A stretch of 64,000 bases of DNA from Chondrus crispus (lineage: Eukaryota; Rhodophyta; Florideophyceae; Gigartinales; Gigartinaceae), in contig NW_005179363.1 in NCBI RefSeq assembly GCF_000350225.1, positions 104,035 to 168,034 of the forward strand. Direction: 5' to 3'. Below, in pieces: positions 46,195 through 55,844 of the stretch; position 1 is the first letter of the stretch, and each line of letters opens with the position of its first letter. Made by a program: the position numbers and the translations under genes. Below the pieces are notes generated by a model. That model had not been told where the DNA came from. It worked only from the letters and a program-made list of their open reading frames with translations, and did not search any database.

Positions 46195-46497
46195 TGTGAA
46201 AATGTCTATCAATATCGCGAGATACTTCACCACGCGAATGGGTCACGTGGTGAGGATAGAACTTGCCTTTGTTTATGGTTGGATTTAATCAATATATAAC
46301 GGACAGTCCTACGCGACTAGCGCGCCGGTCGGACCGGGGTAAGATTTGAACAGACTTGTCGTCACAGAACCCACGCGAACAGCGCTCCGATTCCCTGGAG
46401 GTTCGGTATGGTTAGAAGAGCCGGTCGTACGCTCTTCTCGACATCATTAAACTGTTTAAATTATTTCTTTTAAATTTTTCCTGGGAGAGTTCACACA
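46195..46497 (+). repeat. COP-B 3' LTR
   Basis: TGTGAAAATGTCTATC to GAGAGTTCACACA, followed by the target duplication ACGTA. It is preceded by a weak purine tract GGAAAAATGGCAG. Confidence 0.9.
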
Positions 46498-46502
46498 ACG
46501 TA

Positions 46503-47359
46503 GGCCTCCCTAGCTGCAAACATATTCATCTGTCGCCTGTGATATGCGTTTGTAACGTCCTTTCGTCCTTTCTATGAATTTACGGTGCCGCAGAGGTGCT
46601 GCCTGTGTTTTGCACTATTCAGAGAGCCCAATTTGTGTATCTCCATTTTCATAGGGGTAAGTGCTGATCCATTTGCTTAGAAAAGCTCTTCCCGAAATGG
46701 GAAGAAACCCCTGGACACCATGGGCGGAAGCAGGGAGGCGCCGATATTTCATGAAACGGTCCAGGTAGTAAGGGGTTAGATGAAAATTCAGATGAAGTTG
46801 GACTCGTTCTCGTTAAGCCTAAACTATTTTGATCATTTGCAGCAAAAGAAGGTGTAAGCTTTGTATATTGGCTGCTCATTTAAGGCAGTAGGGGCATGGG
46901 GATCCTTCAACCGCGTTGGGCAAAATATACACCTAAAGTTGATGTAGTTTGTTATGAAACATTGCGTAAAGAGCGTAAGAGTGAGGGTGGACTGTGGTGC
47001 ATATATTGGCGCACTGGTTGCCACTATCGAACCATCGTTCACAGCACTCGGCATTTGTGGCACAGAAGTCAGGTACTCGTACCGTATTGTCACGTTTGGG
47101 CACGTATGCCTACCGAGTACAGGTGTCACTGCTGTCACATGGTGCGCTGGGTATACATGAGGCATAGACTCGCACTTATCAGAGGAAGTAATTGGTTCTG
47201 TGATTTAGTGTGACTTATTTAAATTTGATCACGGGCTACAGTAGCTAGTCTACCGTAAGTAATGGCCGCAGTAGCTCTCCCGGCGGAAGCTCGACTAGAG
47301 AAGTCGACGGGAGAGAAACGGAGTAGTGCACACAATCGAAAGGAAATAGCAGAGAGAGA
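46503..47359. other. 860 bp with no recognisable gene
   Basis: Open frames on both strands around 46830-47210 carry no motif. 47220-47350 has GGGCTACAGTAGC motifs as found in the LTR families, but no paired ends. Confidence 0.35.
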
Positions 47360-48007
47360 TGTAGTATAATCACCCCGACGGCGAGGGGGTGAACACTGAC
47401 AGTTCGGTTGAGACCTGGTCGGTCGAGAAGACGGAGAAACACGGCCCACCCACGGAACCGAGCACGGGCTCGAGGTAGCTGTGGCAGAGCGGGATCGGGG
47501 AGGACGCGCGCATGCGCGAGCGGTTCGACGCCTCGACGCCCCGGAGCGGTACTGGTTGAGGATCCAGTACCGACGGGCAGAGGCGGATCCGGCTCGTGGG
47601 CGTGCTGCACGCGTCCTCAACCCGCACGCGGTGTGGCTCCAAGGGAACTAGCGGAAGTACCTTATAGTAAGCGGGCAGGACCAAGGTAGAAGGTCCTTGT
47701 CAAGTCTGTGCTGGTCGTCCCATCCGCCGTCGGTCCGCTCATATTTTAATATACGTATTAACCTATCATCACACTTCAGTACCGGAGTACTGTAGTGAAG
47801 TACTGCACTGCGGGTCGGCATGAACTGTAACGCTGTCAGACGTCGGGGCTGACCGCACACGTGTCGTACACGTGTGTGCGCGCGTCCCCATATACGTGGG
47901 GTACACGTGGGCGCGCGGGCTGAGGTACTGTAGAGCTCGGGCTCAACAGTAGCTGATCTCATCCTGATCTAATCTAAATTAAAGCCCCCAAGGGGAGTTA
48001 TACTACA
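47360..48007 (-). repeat. solo LTR family B, copy B3
   Basis: 648 bp in reverse orientation. On the + strand it starts TGTAGTATAAT and ends GTTATACTACA; perfect target duplication AGAGA (47355-47359 and 48008-48012). It contains the family block CGCCTCTGCCCGTC and, in U3 (47860-47910), several CACGTG boxes. Confidence 0.9.
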
Positions 48008-49324
48008 AGAGAGAAGAAGAGAGGCCTCCGAAGAGGCACTGACCTTAGGGGGTAAAGAAGAAAGTGACTAGAAAGGAATATGTGGATCAGAGGCAAGAGT
48101 GTAAACGACGGAATCGAAGAAAGTGTAGTGCACTAGCAGGCCCTGCTCACTTGCCAGGGTCACACGGTATGCCACACTATATCAGTTTTTGTCCCACGTG
48201 TATACATGTTTTCTTCCACCCACATGACTCCGTGTAAGCACTGTCGAAGCACTGACAGCTTCATCTCCCATGTGTAAACTTGTAGCATAACCAGTACACG
48301 AGGAATTTCGTACTGTCCAGCGTCTATGCTGGTAAGCTGGAATTAATTATTACCGTATTTTAACTATTTATTATTGTAGCGTCGACAACTGTGTAGTCAA
48401 ACGCTCGACCGTAAGTATAGAAGGCACGATGCCTTGAGTTCTTTTCCGAAGTATTTGGATTGTTGGTAATAGCCTCGTGCCGTTCCAGCACACGACGAGC
48501 TATTCCACGCAATCCCATCCACTTCCGCGAATCCCAACCGCTCGACCCCTCGCGCCTCTACCGTGGATCGTTACATCTGTACCGTGCAAGATGTCTCTAC
48601 CGCTCCGCCCGCTTCGGGCGATCCCCCTTTCTACGCTGCTATTGCCCTCTACACGCTCCCGCTCTGACCTTATCTTGTTATCTACCGCGCCCGCGCGCCC
48701 AGAGCCCGTTGCCGGATATCACGGGTGATCTCCCGTTTTACACGCGTCTCATACAGGCGAGCTCTGCCCTTGGAACCCCAGTACCCGACAAAAAGATCCT
48801 TAAGCTTTTCAGCCAGTCCAATTGAAGTTGGGAAACTGAAGTTAGAAACAACTAGTTACACCGACCAGGACTCACTACACCCGGAGCAACTAGTCATTGT
48901 GGAAAATGGGCCTCTCCAGGCCTTCTTATACTTCTTATACGTACGGGGCTTGCTCCGGGTACAGGAACGCAATGCTCCAAGCACTCATTTCGGTGAGGGA
49001 GGTACTTATTAAGCTTCCAATAACCATTTAGCGGTGGCCAATCAAGTACAGAAGGGGCAGAGCAGAATGACACCCGGAATCGCATGACGACTTTCGTGAG
49101 TGTTTGATGCATATTAACACCCTTTCGCACACCGAGATCTGCTGTTTGCCCACGAATCAACTGTTCACATATTTTCAGCGAGAATCCAAGCTCATTCCTA
49201 CGATGGGGTGTAGAGGCGTGCAAGGTCCGGGTTTCCAAGTCATGGACGAAGCACGGTACGAAGGTTCCACAACTTTCGCATGCTGCAGTGTTCGCATCTT
49301 AAAGTTTTCTTTTGCTCACTGCAC
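48008..49324. other. 1.3 kb with no firmly recognised gene
   Basis: A minus-strand frame at 49238-48894 includes LKICEQLIRGQTADLGVRKG and may be decayed transposon sequence or the end of the next gene. Forward frames at 48460-48825 are low in complexity. A TATTTATTATT stretch lies at 48364-48374. Confidence 0.3.
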
Positions 49325-50620
49325 CTATTTTACTGTTTTCGAAACAGGACTTTCGGGGCTTCTGTTCAAAATGTGAGGTACAGCTGCAAAATCGGTACTT
49401 TCGTATGACTCCGCATCTGCAGCGATATGTTCGTCGAAAAAGTCGTCGAAAAAGTCGGTAATGTATTGCGCGTGATCCAAGCCAGAGGAATCCAATAGAT
49501 CGAAGTCTTCATCATTAGAAGAAAGTCTATCAGAAGGTTCATATTCGAGATCCGACCCGCAGTTGTCGTCACCATCGGTCTGTTCTGGAGTTTCGGCAGG
49601 CTGCCATGGGGGCGTTTTCAAAAAAATGTGCACCGGGTTTTGAAACACCAGTACTAAAACGTAAGGGCTCGGGGGACCGCGCGGGTGACCGATTACTTGT
49701 GACTTATTCTTCAATTTGACATCGCGTTGTGTTTGTGGATTTATTTTCTTCTTCCGAGGATTGTTGAATTCGCAAAACGTTGGCTCTTGCACGCATAGCA
49801 TTTTATTTGTCGTCGTGCATAAAGCTTTTGGCAGATTTGGAGAAAACATTTGGGTTAACTCCAATCCCTGACTCATCGTCTGAAATATGCCTAGATTTGT
49901 GTTTTGCGTGGTTATTTCGGGCAGCTTCACGATGTTTGTCATCTTCCTGCAAGTACTGAGCCTCTTCCAAGAGTTTTTGTTCTTCTTTCCTTCTTTGAAC
50001 AAATTGTTCTGCCCCTGTCGGACTCATACTGTACGAAACATAACGGGACACCTTCAAAGAGGCTTCCTGGCCATATAAAATATTGTGGCACTCGTGTTCA
50101 TTCTCAACGATCTCCAGAAGCGAGTAAGAACTGTTACACAACGGAAACTTGACGCATGAACGGAAGTCGCTTGTGCAGATCACTAATGGCATCTGCTCGC
50201 GCCTGTTGTCAGATGTACCATCACAACCAGTCGGCGGTAGCTTCTCTTCACAGCTTGGAAAGAATATCCTGCACAAAAAACATCGACGATTGCCGTGAAA
50301 TCTCGTTCTACAGTACTCGGGACAAGCACTCCGGCAGGAGTGCTTGTCCCAAATCGGTGGGAAACGCTTGCGGCATCTTTTGGGGCATCTAAGTAGCCGA
50401 TTGAGCTCGCCAAAACGACAGTTGATTTGGGTTGAGGGAATGGAAGAGGGGTAAGATAGTGGGGGAAAGGAGTTAGTGCTTTCAGGCAAACTTGCAAGTT
50501 TTGAGGCATGGGAGGGGGACGGCGGGTAGATTTTGAATTCCGAGGGGCGATTTGGGGACGTAGGTGTGATCTAGGTGGGTGACAGAAATATTTCCCCTCA
50601 CCAATATTGACAAGTTTCAT
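49325..50620 (-). pseudogene. Cys-rich protein gene of unknown family, in three overlapping frames
   Basis: From ATG 50620 (MKLVNIGEGKYFCHPPRSHL) the reading moves through three frames. The middle frame (50489-49803, no ATG of its own) is rich in Cys: LLRCPKRCRKRF, DKHSCRSACPEYC and RRCFLCRIFFPSC. It then has a helical, charged part (EEQKLLEEAQYLQEDDKHRE). The last frame (to 49325) is acidic (DLEYEPSDRLSSNDEDFDLL, FFDDFFDEHIAADAES). The Cys spacing suggests zinc binding. The frame changes could be frameshifts or short introns. I know no match; it could be an accessory gene of an unrecognised transposon. Confidence 0.4.
50319..50350. repeat. 14-bp perfect inverted repeat, GGCA loop
   Basis: Arms GGGACAAGCACTCC (50319-50332) and GGAGTGCTTGTCCC (50337-50350). 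It lies inside the Cys-rich reading frame. Confidence 0.9.
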
Positions 50621-51272
50621 GCGGAAATATCCGCTTCCGTTTCGTCACCTTGCAGACGGAAGACACAAGAACTCACCCGGAGAAGTATTACGCTGCGTTG
50701 AAATAACCGCCCGCCGCACTGCCTAGGTCGCCGCCCTGGGCCCCATCCTCAGTAAATCGCTTTACCCATCCATCAATCCTCACCTAGCATAACTCCTACC
50801 TTTATCCCTATCCTACAGCGAACCTAGTAACCCTCTTGTCAGCGATTCTCGGCGTAGGTTGCACTCCTCCGCGTTGCCATCGCGAAGTTACCAAGTTCAA
50901 CGACACAAGTTATCTGATCAGCTTTAAAGTGTAATAGCTGGGAGGCGCGGTTTTGCCACAGTGAATGTGTGCCGCGGCCTTTAACCATTAAACAATGGGC
51001 GCCTCCGGAAATCACAAATCACGATTTGCTACGTCACAATCTGTGATAAGGACACTCCATTGGCACCATTTGCTACCGCGCAAATCAACGTTTCTTCCGT
51101 GGCCTCACCACCTGGAAGCAACGACCACTGCGTATTAAATCGCAAATTGTGGGCATTTTTTGGCTGCTTCGCCCTTTACCGAACAAAGTACCTCTTCCTG
51201 ACAACCTGATCAGCCTCCTTAGACCACGCCTGTTCCCCCTTCAACATCAGCTCTATCCCTGATACCACTGAC
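50621..51272. other. 650 bp, probable 5' terminal region of the next DNA transposon
   Basis: From about 50940 there are short inverted motifs such as CACAAATCACGATTTG and AAATCGCAAATTGTG. They could be subterminal repeats of the Harbinger-like element whose genes start at 51273. I could not pair a terminal inverted repeat with the far side near 53400-53700. Confidence 0.3.
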
Positions 51273-52330
51273 ATGGACGATCATGATTCTGTGTCACCTG
51301 TAGCCCGAATCTCACCCTTTGACGTTGTAAAAGCCCCCGTGTCATTCCAAACACGCCTCTACCCGTCGAGAAAACGCTAGCATCAGCACAGGATCGCTCT
51401 CTCTCGTTCTCCGTCTCTGTTGGAAACTCCTGCAATTCCTGATTGCCTGGTTCTGCCGTCACGTACCCCCACTCTGACTCCGACGCATGTAATGGCCAGG
51501 GCCAGGGAAGCGCAAGGTGCACATAATGCGTTGCATGCTCTACCTCCAAAAGCACCTATTTCGAAGCGCAAGAATGTTAAATCGAATCGTAGACGAAATG
51601 GATTTCGTCAAGGGGAAACGTAGAACTTGCTTGTGTTACTGCAGGACCACCTTCCGCTTGGCAAAGATGAGTGGGATAAGGTTGCTCGTCTTCATGAGAC
51701 ACGATACCCATATCAGCGTAGAAACTCAGATTCCTTCTGGGGAAAAGTTTCTGCTCTCTGCCGCACTACTGTACCGACTGGAGACCCTTCGATACCACCA
51801 GAGGTTTTGAAAGCGAACGCAATTAGGGAAGAAATGACGGAACGTGCTGACATCGGAGACGCTGGGGAGTCGGAAGACGGATACACAGACAAAATCAATG
51901 ATGAGACGGCTCTACTACAGTCCCGGTCACAGTCTAGGTCCGTGGATGAAACGGGCTCAGGAGCACTTCTCATTCAAGAAAATCAGAGGGGTTCGACTAC
52001 AGATCCTCCCACCAGTAACCCTTACATTTCACCGAGGCCGCTGGTAAGGAAGAAGAGTACATACAACCAGAAGACAGTTAGTGAGGATTACAATATTTAT
52101 AGTTCCCTGAAATTGTCAATGCTACAAGAGCAAATAAGACGTGACGAGGATCATAGACTGGTTTAATAGATCGTGAGGATGAGAGTAAAAGGCGAGAGGA
52201 AGCTCGTAGGTTACGAGAGGAAGAAAGGGCTTAAGAGCGAGAGAGAAGGGAGGATGATCGCCGCAGAACCGACAGAATGATGCAACTTTTGATGAATGGG
52301 GGAATGGGTAAACGCGGCGTAGATGCAGCC
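51273..52330 (+). pseudogene. DUF6818/SANT-like partner gene of a Harbinger-like element (broken)
   Basis: One frame runs from ATG 51273 (MDDHDSVSPVARISPFD) to 52166, interrupted only by TAG at 51378-51380 and TAG at 51621-51623. After the second stop comes the conserved region LLVLLQDHLPLGKDEWDKVA and VPTGDPSIPPEVLKANAIRE, which I recognise as the DUF6818/Myb-SANT-like type. A frameshift near 52160 leads to the C-terminal charged coiled coil (RREEARRLREEERA, RERREDDRRRTDRMMQLLMN), to about 52330. Such proteins are paired with DDE_Tnp_4 transposases and presumably bind the transposon ends. The transposase gene converges on it from the other strand (53333-52368). Confidence 0.65.
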
Positions 52331-52367
52331 AAGGATATAATGGAGGGAGAACAGAAAGTCGAGTGTA

Positions 52368-53333
52368 CTAAAGCAAGAAATGGTTGGCCTCCACACTCAT
52401 GTGGGGCATGTAGGTATGAAGGATTTGATTAATTCTTACTAAGCGACACCTCAAATTAAATAGCAATGTAACGGAGGTCAACACAAGCTTTCTCTCACCC
52501 ATTTCCTCGAAGTTGAACCTGTCTTTCGGGCACGGAAATGATCCCTGAAATGCTCGCATACCCCACTCGGAGGCCTGTCGAGCAAACGCTGCTTGTCGCA
52601 ATGTTTCCAAAGATGCTGCTGTTACATCACTGCCCACCACACAGTCTTGTGATGATTTGATTAGAAATGGGTACTGTCCCTTTGAAAAGGCAGAGTCAAC
52701 GACACATTGTCCCCCATGTTCGTCATAATGATACTTTAACTTCTCATACACACCGCCCCATTCTGCGATTATTGAATCGTGAATTCCCCCCGGGGCATTT
52801 ATGGCACATGTGATAAATAAAACACCAGGCGCGAATGGCACATGTGATAACTAAACCACCAGGCGCGAATACACATACGTTTCAAACGTAATTATAGTGC
52901 GTCCATCGGTTAGAAAACATATTCTGGATCGTAGAGTCTCCAGATTGCTCCAAATACAACTTTAGACCATCTGCTACACAGTACACATGTTTACCATCGA
53001 GTACTTATCGGCGAAAGAATCTGAATATTGAGATAGTTCTTCTTGTGTAGGCATGCCTACTCGTGGCAATGCGTCCCTTTTAAGCGCTTTGACCAGAAGG
53101 CGCCGCCCGAAGCGAAGAAATAGCGAACATACGGAAGCTGTTATCCCAAACATCAGAGAGAGGACGTATTCAGCACCCCTCGTTCTATAACAGGTCAAAA
53201 CGAGACAGAGGCACTGTGACGCAGTCAAACTGCCAGGCCTCCCGCCGACACCCTGCGACTCAATCGGTCGGATACACCCATCTCGTGAATACGGAGTGTA
53301 CTCGTGATAAAGCACTTCAAAGCTCTCTTGCAA
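52368..53333 (-). pseudogene. Harbinger-like (DDE_Tnp_4) transposase relic
   Basis: The N-terminal half (53333-52974) reads TPYSRDGCIRPIESQGVGGR, SLTASQCLCLVLTCYRTRGA and SLFLRFGRRLLVKALKRDAL. The first catalytic Asp is in VADGLKLYLEQSGDSTIQN (about 52970-52910), followed by an in-frame TGA in HYNYV-stop-NVCVFAP. A 34-bp tandem duplication (52803-52870) then shifts the frame. The C-terminal half has the second Asp in INAPGGIHDSIIAEWG, the VVDSAFSKGQYPFLIKSSQ motif, and ARQASEWGMRAFQGSFP, with the Glu in SEWGM. The convergent arrangement with the partner gene at 51273-52330 matches the element at 55703-58205. Confidence 0.8.
52803..52870. repeat. 34-bp tandem duplication
   Basis: Units 52803-52836 and 52837-52870, each beginning GGCACATGTGATAA and ending CACCAGGCGCGAAT, differ at two positions (A/C). 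34 is not a multiple of three, so the transposase frame is lost. Confidence 0.9.
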
Positions 53334-54093
53334 ATAGAAGAATCCCCTGTGGTCAAATCTTGTTACGGTGATAAGGAATTGGTCACATACAGACCCAAAG
53401 AGAACCGCGAATGTAGATCGTGCTGGGTTTTGTAGAGCCCTTTGTGGGATTCGCCTATCCCGCCGCCTCCTGCGCGCTTCGGCAGATATGCGCCGCCGAA
53501 AGGTGAGACGTGCTTGAGCTCTTGCTCTGAAAATCTGTAAAAGCAGAAGTGTAGTTGTCGATATCGTTATTGTGTGCTGAGCACGATCAAGCTCGTACTT
53601 GATGGTCGAGTATGAGGGTGAACGTAGATTCGCGAAATAGGGTTTCCGGAGTCATGTCACCAGATCTAGTACAGTAGATGCCCCTCAATAGTGCACCCTC
53701 GTGCCATCAGCTATAGATACGCACTACTGACAGCGCGAACTAATAAAGGTCCTTCCACAGGTCACAGCCCACCGGCCACAAAATGCTCCGAGCACTCAGC
53801 ATTTGACGTCGCTTCTTGCGCGCTTGTTGGTGATAGGTCAGTGGTCGCGGTGGTCGCCATCGGTGGTCGGGGTGTCCGGTCGTGGTTGTCAACCGCAGCA
53901 CAGCGGTGTGCATCTACATAGGCATGGCTCCACGTGCACAGGTGTACATGTGGCAAGAGTTGTGACATCGCTGAAAGGGGTGCACTTTTGGCCATGTGCC
54001 CTATTGTAAGGCGAACTATTGGCGAGACCCCCCCTGTATTAATTTTTGGATATGCGACCGTTGTAAAAATGTGATTTCCGGAGACGCCCAATG
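53334..54093. other. 760 bp with no recognisable gene
   Basis: It probably contains the 3' flank and terminus of the Harbinger-like element (transposase start at 53333) and unidentified DNA up to the Tc1 element. Several CACGTG or TGTACATGTG-like motifs lie around 53930-53955. Confidence 0.3.
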
Positions 54094-55670
54094 CAGTGGT
54101 GGCCAAAAATATAGCACTTGTTGGGTTTGTGTTTGTCGAGCTTGAAGTAAATCTTTGTGCTCGAAAAGGGCCGTAGCACTGCTGGCACAAGCAACGCTGA
54201 CACCAATCCCGCTGTCCGTTTTGCAAAAGCTTTAATATATTCTGCGTTATGATAGAAAACGTGTAGAACCCCCGGCAAAAATGATAGTAACGCTTAAAGT
54301 CAAACCCCCACAAAGCAGAAACTGTTCCCACGATTCCCGCGACACTCAACCTATGTAATGCTTATAAAGAGGCGCAAGCCACAGTGTTAAATTCCCAAAG
54401 AACTGAGAAGCAGTTTGAACTCTAGCATGGCTCGCAAGAAAAGTCTCACAGACTTTGAGAAGGGACAAATTTTGGCTCGCTATTCAAACTGCTGGTCAGT
54501 TGCAGCAATCTACAGGGAGCTGGACCGTTCTAGGAAGGTAGTACATACTTTTCTGAAGCAGGGAGCACGGTACGGCACCTAGAAAAGTCCGGGAAGACCC
54601 CGGAAATTAACTGACTCTTGTGAAAGAAGAATAATTCGTGCGGCGTCACAAGGAAATTTAAGCTCAGCTGGTATCGTCAAGGCTCTAAAAGTCCCAGTCA
54701 AAGCCCGTAGGGTCCGCCAATTGTTGCAGAACACCTCGCATCTGCGGTACAATCGCCTGCAAAGAACCCCAGCGATGCGAGAACGCCATGAAAAACAACC
54801 CCTAACATGGTCTATGGAGAAGATGACTTGGACGCGCTCTCAGTGGGAATGGATCGTGTGGTTCGATGAAAAGAAATTTAATTTGGACGGACGTGACGGG
54901 CTGGCGTACAAATGGCATGATTTGCGGAGAAAGAAGCAGTGGTTTTCGAAGCGCCACAGCGGAGGAGGCATCGTCATGGTTTGGGGTTGTTTTGCAGCCC
55001 AGAGAACGTCATCTCTAGTGATACTGAGTGGCACTCAGAACGGCATCAAGTATGTCGACAGATTACGAGAGCATTTTCTTCCTTTTGCGCACGACCATCC
55101 CCTTAATTGGACATTTATGCCAGATGGAGCGCCTTGCCACCGGTCGTCGGTGGCAAAAGCTTGGCTCAGAGACAATTTTATAAACGTTCTTGACTGGCCT
55201 GCGTATTCTCCGGACCTCAACCCTATCGAGAATCTGTGGGGGATACTGGTCAGAAAGGTTTATGCCAATCAACGGCAGTTTGGGGACAGTAACTCTCTCG
55301 TGGACTGTATCGTCGCAGCTTGGAACAATTTATCAACTGAAACGTTGGAAAACTTGGTCAACTCGACGCAGAATCGCTGCATAGACGTCGTACAAGCTAG
55401 GGGCAAAAAGATAGACTACTAAAAGTCAACGGTTTTGTCTCTGCGAGCGTCACATTTAGCATTCTTTCATAGTGTTTCTATCTTTTTGCCGGGGGTTCTG
55501 CACGTTTTCTATCATAAAGCAGAATATATTAAAGCTTTTGCAAAACGGAAAGCGGGATTGGTGTCAGCGTCGCTTGTGCCAGCAGTGCTGCAGCCCTTTT
55601 CGAATATAAAGATATACTTCTAGCTGGACATTCACAAACCCAACATGTGCTATATTTTTTGCCACCACTG
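54094..55670 (+). mobile_element. Tc1/mariner element with ~195-bp terminal inverted repeats
   Basis: The left repeat 54094-54290 and right repeat 55476-55670 are inverted and about 90% alike by eye. The outer ends are CAGTGGTGGCC and GGCNACCACTG-like (CAGTGGTGGCA on the minus strand). A single transposase gene lies inside. TA follows the right end (55671), but the left flank is TG, so one copy of the TA target duplication appears mutated. Total length 1577 bp, as expected for Tc1. Confidence 0.85.
54427..55422 (+). pseudogene. Tc1-type transposase with a single nonsense codon
   Basis: ATG 54427 starts MARKKSLTDFEKGQILARY, the first helix-turn-helix. An in-frame TAG at 54580-54582 falls in the linker just before the GRPR motif (KSPGRPRKLTD). 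The frame then stays open to 55422. The second helix-turn-helix follows, then the catalytic domain: Asp1 in WIVWFDEKKFNLDG, Asp2 in FMPDGAPCHRSS, Glu in YSPDLNPIENLWG. There are 34 residues between Asp2 and Glu, the DD34E signature of the Tc1 family. Full length would be 331 residues, normal for the family. Apart from the stop the protein looks intact. Confidence 0.9.
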
Positions 55671-55844
55671 TATAGGAGCTTCATAAGTTTTTTGCCATAT
55701 TTGTGGGTTTACGCACAGCAGAATTCTGTAACTAAAAATGAGAAATAGAAAAACAGCAATGCAGAAATCATATTCCTGAAAAATCATTGCAGAAACATTT
55801 AAAGCCGTTTACGGTACAGTTCGTGCGAACCAGTTGTGAGTATT

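Larger units (their letters stand above)
39652..46497 (+). mobile_element. complete but decayed Ty1/copia element COP-B, 6.8 kb
   Basis: Two short LTRs (302 and 303 bp) flank it, with a perfect 5-bp target duplication ACGTA (39647-39651 and 46498-46502). Internal order is gag, protease, integrase, reverse transcriptase, RNase H, so it is copia-type. All genes have frameshifts or stops. The LTRs differ at roughly a tenth of positions by eye, so the insertion is old. The 1.4-kb leader is long and unusually CCG-rich. Confidence 0.9.
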
